From an uncultured Lentibacter sp. (GTDB taxonomy: Bacteria; Pseudomonadota; Alphaproteobacteria; Rhodobacterales; Rhodobacteraceae): a stretch of DNA of 36,512 bases. Numbering within the stretch: the stretch's first letter is position 1; every line of letters begins with the position of its first letter. The position numbers and the translations under genes are program-made. This document shows, one piece after another, positions 33,603 through 36,512 of the stretch. The stretch covers positions 1-36,512 of the forward strand of contig NZ_CAKZKL010000035.1 of NCBI RefSeq assembly GCF_937123735.1, written 5' to 3'. The notes under the pieces are model-generated. The model was not told where the DNA came from, searched no databases, and saw only the letters and a program-made list of their open reading frames with translations.

Positions 33603-34676
33603 TCAGCTCTTTGCGGTGATCCGGTTGGCGTGGCCCATTTTGCGGCCCGGCTTCACCTCGGCCTTGCCATAGAGATGCAGGGCGACATCAGGGGTTTTGG
33701 CCAGCTCCGGCACGCGGCCCATATCGTCACCGATCAGGTTCTCCATCACCACATCGGCGTGGCGTGTGCCATCACCCAGCGGCCAGCCTGCGACCGCGCG
33801 GATATGTTGCTCAAACTGATCTACCGCGCAGCCGTTTTGTGTCCAATGTCCCGAATTATGCACCCGTGGGGCGATTTCGTTCACGATCAGCCCCTGTGGG
33901 GTCACAAACAGCTCGACCCCCATTACCCCGACATAGTCCAAGGCATTGAGAATGCGCGCGGCCAACAAGACCGCATCTGTGCGCAAGGCGGCGGAAATGC
34001 CAGCCGGCACTGTGGTTTTGCGCAAGATCCCCCCTTCGTGGAGGTTCTCGCCCGGGTCAAAACAGGCCACCTCTCCGGAGGGGCTACGGGCCGCGATGAT
34101 GCTGATTTCACGACTGAAATCAACAAACCCTTCGAGCACCGAGGGGGCCTCTGCCATGGCGCTCCAGGCCGTGGCCACGTCGTCTTGTGTGGCGAGCCGT
34201 GCCTGCCCTTTGCCATCATAGCCGAACCTTGTGGTTTTCAGGATCGCCGGGGTGCCAATTGTTGCAAGGGCCGCGCGCAGCTCGGCTTCTGAGCCAACGG
34301 GCGCATAGGGGGCGACATTGAGGCCGAGGGAGCTCAAGAATTCTTTTTCAATCAAGCGATCCTGGCTGATGCGCAGCGCTTCCCGAGAGGGATGAATGGG
34401 GCGCAGGGCCTCGAGAATATCGAGCGCTGAGGTGGGAATATTTTCGAACTCATAGGTGATCACGTCAACGCTTTGCGCAAATTTGCGCAGGGCGGCCGGG
34501 TCGTCATAGCTGGCCTGGAGATGGTAGTTGGCAGTGTGGCTTGCAGGGCAATCTCCGGCCGGCTCAAAGATACAGGTCTTGAAGCCAAGCCGTGCGGCGG
34601 CCACTGAGAGCATACGTCCCAGCTGTCCGCCGCCCAGGATTCCGATGGTGCTGCCTTGGGCAAGGGGCTCAGTCAT
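33603..34676 (-). CDS. purK: N5-carboxyaminoimidazole ribonucleotide synthase
   Basis: PurK uses ATP and bicarbonate to carboxylate AIR to N5-CAIR in purine synthesis. The 357-residue product starts with the pre-ATP-grasp nucleotide fold ([21 protein letters not shown]), has the ATP-grasp core with [16 protein letters not shown] and [17 protein letters not shown], and the metal/ATP region [16 protein letters not shown]. It overlaps purE by eight bases, the usual coupled order. It is convergent with the helicase gene upstream on the + strand, with only 36 bp between them. Confidence 0.96.
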   Translation of the reverse strand: MTEPLAQGSTIGILGGGQLGRMLSVAAARLGFKTCIFEPAGDCPASHTANYHLQASYDDPAALRKFAQSVDVITYEFENIPTSALDILEALRPIHPSREALRISQDRLIEKEFLSSLGLNVAPYAPVGSEAELRAALATIGTPAILKTTRFGYDGKGQARLATQDDVATAWSAMAEAPSVLEGFVDFSREISIIAARSPSGEVACFDPGENLHEGGILRKTTVPAGISAALRTDAVLLAARILNALDYVGVMGVELFVTPQGLIVNEIAPRVHNSGHWTQNGCAVDQFEQHIRAVAGWPLGDGTRHADVVMENLIGDDMGRVPELAKTPDVALHLYGKAEVKPGRKMGHANRITAKS

Positions 34677-35154
34677 CGGTGGGCTCCTCGGCGATGGAGG
34701 CGCTCAGGGCCGCGCGCCATGCGTCCAGCCGGGTGGCGAGAGCGCTGTCTTGCAGAGCCAAAATGCCCACCGCCATAAGTGCGGCATTGGCCGCCCCCGC
34801 TGCGCCGATTGCCATTGTGGCCACCGGAAAGCCCTTGGGCATCTGGACAATGGAATAGAGGCTGTCAACGCCAGAGAGCGCTTTTGTCTGCACGGGCACA
34901 CCGATCACGGGGATGCGTGTTTTGGAGGCCATCATTCCGGGCAGATGCGCAGCGCCGCCAGCGCCGGCGATAATCACATTCAGCCCACGTTGTGCGGCGT
35001 CTTTGCCGTAGCTCCAAAGCCTGTCAGGGGTGCGGTGTGCCGAGACGATCCGCGCCTCATAGGCCACACCCAATTCATCCAGAATAAGCGCTGCTTCCTT
35101 CATGGTGGCCCAATCAGACTGGCTGCCCATGATGATCCCGATTTTCACGCTCAT
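34669..35154 (-). CDS. purE: N5-carboxyaminoimidazole ribonucleotide mutase, class I
   Basis: PurE converts N5-CAIR to CAIR. The 161-residue product has the class I signatures [12 protein letters not shown] (residues 7-18), [10 protein letters not shown] with the catalytic His, [14 protein letters not shown] and [20 protein letters not shown]. It is translated just ahead of purK with an 8-base overlap. Confidence 0.97.
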   Translation of the reverse strand: MSVKIGIIMGSQSDWATMKEAALILDELGVAYEARIVSAHRTPDRLWSYGKDAAQRGLNVIIAGAGGAAHLPGMMASKTRIPVIGVPVQTKALSGVDSLYSIVQMPKGFPVATMAIGAAGAANAALMAVGILALQDSALATRLDAWRAALSASIAEEPTDD

Positions 35155-35221
35155 TTTCTGGCTCCGCTGTGTAGAAAGCGCGCACTATAAGCGCTTTTTG
35201 CGGCGGTGCAATGCTGTGTGG

Positions 35222-35446
35222 TTAGGCGATAATGTCAGGGAGCAACCTGTCTTCGATCTGGGCGATCTTGTCTTTGAGCCGCAGTTTTTGTTTCTTGAGC
35301 CGGCGAATGGTGAGCTGGTCGGCGGTGCCCTTCTCGGCCAGGGCCTCGATGGCGGCGTCCAGGTCTCGGTGCTCGCGGCGAAACACCTCAAGTTCGACGC
35401 GCAACACATCTTCGTTCTTCATGGCGATGTCGTTTGGGGCGCTCAT
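35222..35446 (-). CDS. Small helical protein, YdcH/DUF465 family
   Basis: A 74-residue soluble protein that is almost entirely helical and charged, with the DUF465 pattern: EHRDLDAAIEALAEKG, then QLTIRRLKKQKLRLKDKI. The function of the family is unknown. It lies upstream of purE on the same strand with 67 bp between them, so it may be the first gene of a purEK transcript. GGAAAG is found before the ATG. Confidence 0.85.
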   Translation of the reverse strand: MSAPNDIAMKNEDVLRVELEVFRREHRDLDAAIEALAEKGTADQLTIRRLKKQKLRLKDKIAQIEDRLLPDIIA

Positions 35447-35518
35447 AGGGTGGGGCTTTCCGGCTGTGATTCCAAGTGGGTTAAGGCCTGCAAGATACTG
35501 AAAGATAGGATTTTCGCA

Positions 35519-35552
35519 AAGCTCTTGCAGAGCTTGGCCTGCTTTCCCATAT
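35519..35552 (+). promoter_or_regulatory. Candidate RpoH (heat-shock) promoter of hsp20
   Basis: CTTGCAG (35524-35530) and TCCCATAT (35545-35552) are separated by 14 bp and resemble the sigma-32 consensus CTTGAAA / CCCCATNT. An inverted repeat AAGCTC-TTGCA-GAGCTT (35519-35535) overlaps the -35 element and could be an operator. It lies about 70 bp before the hsp20 ATG. Confidence 0.6.
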
Positions 35553-35622
35553 TATGAGGCAGGTGGCTGCCATAACGGGGCCGCACGCAACACACTGTCG
35601 CTTAAGAAAAAGGGCGTGTCTG

Positions 35623-36042
35623 ATGAGCAAGTTAACTTTGGGGTCACACCCCTACCTTTTGGGGTTCGAACAATTGGAGCGCCTGTTGGAGCGCACCGCC
35701 AAATCGGGCAACGAAGGCTACCCCCCCTTCAACATCGAGCAGACCTCGTCCAATTCCTACCGGATCACCCTGGCCGTTGCCGGCTTTTCGCAGAGCGATC
35801 TTGCGATCACGATTGAAGACAAGCAATTGGTGATCCGCGGACGTCAAGCCGAGGCAGAGGATGAGCGTATCTTCTTGCACCGGGGCATTGCGGCGCGCCA
35901 GTTTCAGCGCAGTTTCGTGTTGGCGGATGGGGTCGAGGTGGGCGAAGCCGTGATGGAAAACGGCCTTTTGCACATTGATCTGACCCGCGCGGAACCTGAG
36001 CAGGTCGTCCAGACGATCAAGATCAAACCAGCCGGACAATAA
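35623..36042 (+). CDS. Small heat-shock protein, Hsp20/alpha-crystallin
   Basis: An ATP-independent holdase chaperone of 139 residues. The alpha-crystallin domain runs from about residue 38 (YPPFNIEQTSSNSYRITLAV) through FSQSDLAITIEDKQLVIRG to ENGLLHIDLTR. Two short arms flank it. The ATG at 35623 gives the normal MSKLTLGSHP start; an upstream in-frame ATG adds an unlikely Arg/Cys-rich extension. DUF1150 follows in 11 bases, an arrangement I associate with alphaproteobacteria. Confidence 0.93.
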   Translation: MSKLTLGSHPYLLGFEQLERLLERTAKSGNEGYPPFNIEQTSSNSYRITLAVAGFSQSDLAITIEDKQLVIRGRQAEAEDERIFLHRGIAARQFQRSFVLADGVEVGEAVMENGLLHIDLTRAEPEQVVQTIKIKPAGQ

Positions 36043-36053
36043 GGGAGGTGACG

Positions 36054-36281
36054 ATGAACACACCATTTGATTTCAGTGGCGCAGCCAAGAGGCCGATTGT
36101 CTATGTGCGCGAGGTTGCACATAAGGATTTGCCAGAAGACCTGCGCACACAGCTTCCCGAGACCGGCAAATTATATGCGCTGCATGACTCCGCAGGGGAG
36201 CGGCTGGCCTTGGTGAAAGACCGCCGCCTTGCTTTTCTGCTCGCGCGTCAGAACGATCTCAGCCCTGTGACCGTTCACTGA
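36054..36281 (+). CDS. DUF1150 family protein
   Basis: A 75-residue soluble protein with the DUF1150 pattern (PIVYVREVAHKDLP, then GKLYALHDSAGERLALVKDRRLAFLLARQNDL). Function unknown; its steady place next to hsp20 suggests a role in the stress response. AGGGAGG lies 5 bases before the ATG; an overlapping GTG at 36048 is inside that ribosome binding site. Confidence 0.87.
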   Translation: MNTPFDFSGAAKRPIVYVREVAHKDLPEDLRTQLPETGKLYALHDSAGERLALVKDRRLAFLLARQNDLSPVTVH

Positions 36282-36286
36282 AGGGG

Positions 36287-36306
36287 GCAGGCCATTATTG
36301 GCCTGC
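36287..36306. terminator. Hairpin between DUF1150 and cysC
   Basis: GCAGGCCA (36287-36294) pairs perfectly with TGGCCTGC (36299-36306) around TTAT. No T run is seen on either strand. It sits between convergent genes and may act in both directions. Confidence 0.5.
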
Positions 36307-36329
36307 GCCAGAGCGCAGAAGCGCGCCAC

Positions 36330-36512
36330 TTACCCCGCTGCAATCAAGCCCATGCTCTCAAGCTTGAGCAAGACCTGATGCGCACAGGTGTCGACATCCA
36401 CATTTTCCGTCTCAACGCGTAGCTCGGGGTTTGCGGGCACGTCGTAGGGGTCTGAGATGCCTGTGAATTCCTTGATTTTGCCTGCGCGGGCGAGCTTGTA
36501 GAGGCCTTTGCG
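36330..36512 (-). CDS. cysC: Adenylylsulfate kinase, C-terminal part (partial)
   Basis: The last 60 residues of an APS kinase, on the minus strand and cut by the window edge. The sequence RKGLYKLARAGKIKEFTGIS followed by DPYDVPANPELRVET matches the substrate-lid end of CysC, which phosphorylates adenylylsulfate to PAPS in sulfate assimilation. In many relatives this domain is fused to a sulfate adenylyltransferase; which form this is lies outside the window. Confidence 0.88.
   Translation of the reverse strand, partial: RKGLYKLARAGKIKEFTGISDPYDVPANPELRVETENVDVDTCAHQVLLKLESMGLIAAG

Noticed and set aside
33579..35190. Long + strand frames opposite purK and purE
   Set aside because: They are antisense shadows of two strongly supported genes and have no recognisable domains.
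1..36512. CRISPR array, tRNA or rRNA genes, insertion sequence with transposase, prophage
   Set aside because: No regularly spaced direct repeats, no cloverleaf or rRNA segments and no transposase or integrase sequence were seen; the only repeats are dispersed palindromes and the composite intergenic elements.

Overview
The window is from an alphaproteobacterium, most likely a marine member of the Rhodobacteraceae (Roseobacter group). The evidence is high G+C content, the alphaproteobacterial order of the S10-spc-alpha ribosomal protein cluster (secY-adk-rpsM-rpsK-rpoA-rplQ, no rpmJ or rpsD), an Atp12-type F1-ATPase assembly factor, an Aap/Bzt four-gene amino-acid transporter, an Hsp20-DUF1150 pair and a TIGR02466-type dioxygenase. 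No species can be named from sequence reading alone.

Positions 1-20900 hold the ribosomal cluster, but it is cut into separately controllable blocks. Block 1 (rpsJ-rplC-rplD-rplW) ends in an intrinsic terminator. A lower-G+C orphan gene with a HEPN-like R-x4-H motif and a decayed MITE-like repeat follow. Block 2 (rplB-rpsS-rplV-rpsC-rplP) starts from a candidate promoter with a structured leader and ends in another terminator. Next comes a four-gene accessory island: a glycine-zipper lipoprotein, a 68-residue orphan, a 2OG-Fe(II) oxygenase and a small membrane protein. Block 3 (rpmC through rplR) starts from its own candidate promoter; rpsE-rpmD follow after a repeat, a hairpin and another candidate promoter. 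A second island carries a solitary ectoine-synthase homologue (ectC) and a convergent RhlE-type RNA helicase. Block 4 (rplO-secY-adk) and block 5 (rpsM-rpsK-rpoA-rplQ) complete the cluster. Nearly every junction carries a 25-bp palindromic repeat, usually within a few bases of a stop codon.

Positions 20900-26630 hold a housekeeping run on the + strand: a DegP/DegQ-like periplasmic protease, rarA, crcB, an RluC-type pseudouridine synthase, a HAD phosphatase and Atp12. The last four overlap by four bases or nearly so, which suggests translational coupling.

Positions 26830-31340 hold aapJQMP (bztABCD), a complete ABC transporter for polar amino acids. It has a hairpin after the binding-protein gene and a terminator after the ATPase gene. 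A second DEAD-box helicase with a long basic tail follows. The purE-purK pair and a small DUF465 protein are on the minus strand, then a small heat-shock protein and DUF1150 gene with a candidate RpoH promoter. The window ends inside the 3' part of an adenylylsulfate kinase gene on the minus strand.

The features most worth a second look are the stop-codon-associated 25-bp repeat family, the orphan HEPN-like gene in the S10 operon, the solitary ectC inside the spc region, and the apparent re-insulation of each ribosomal block by its own promoter.
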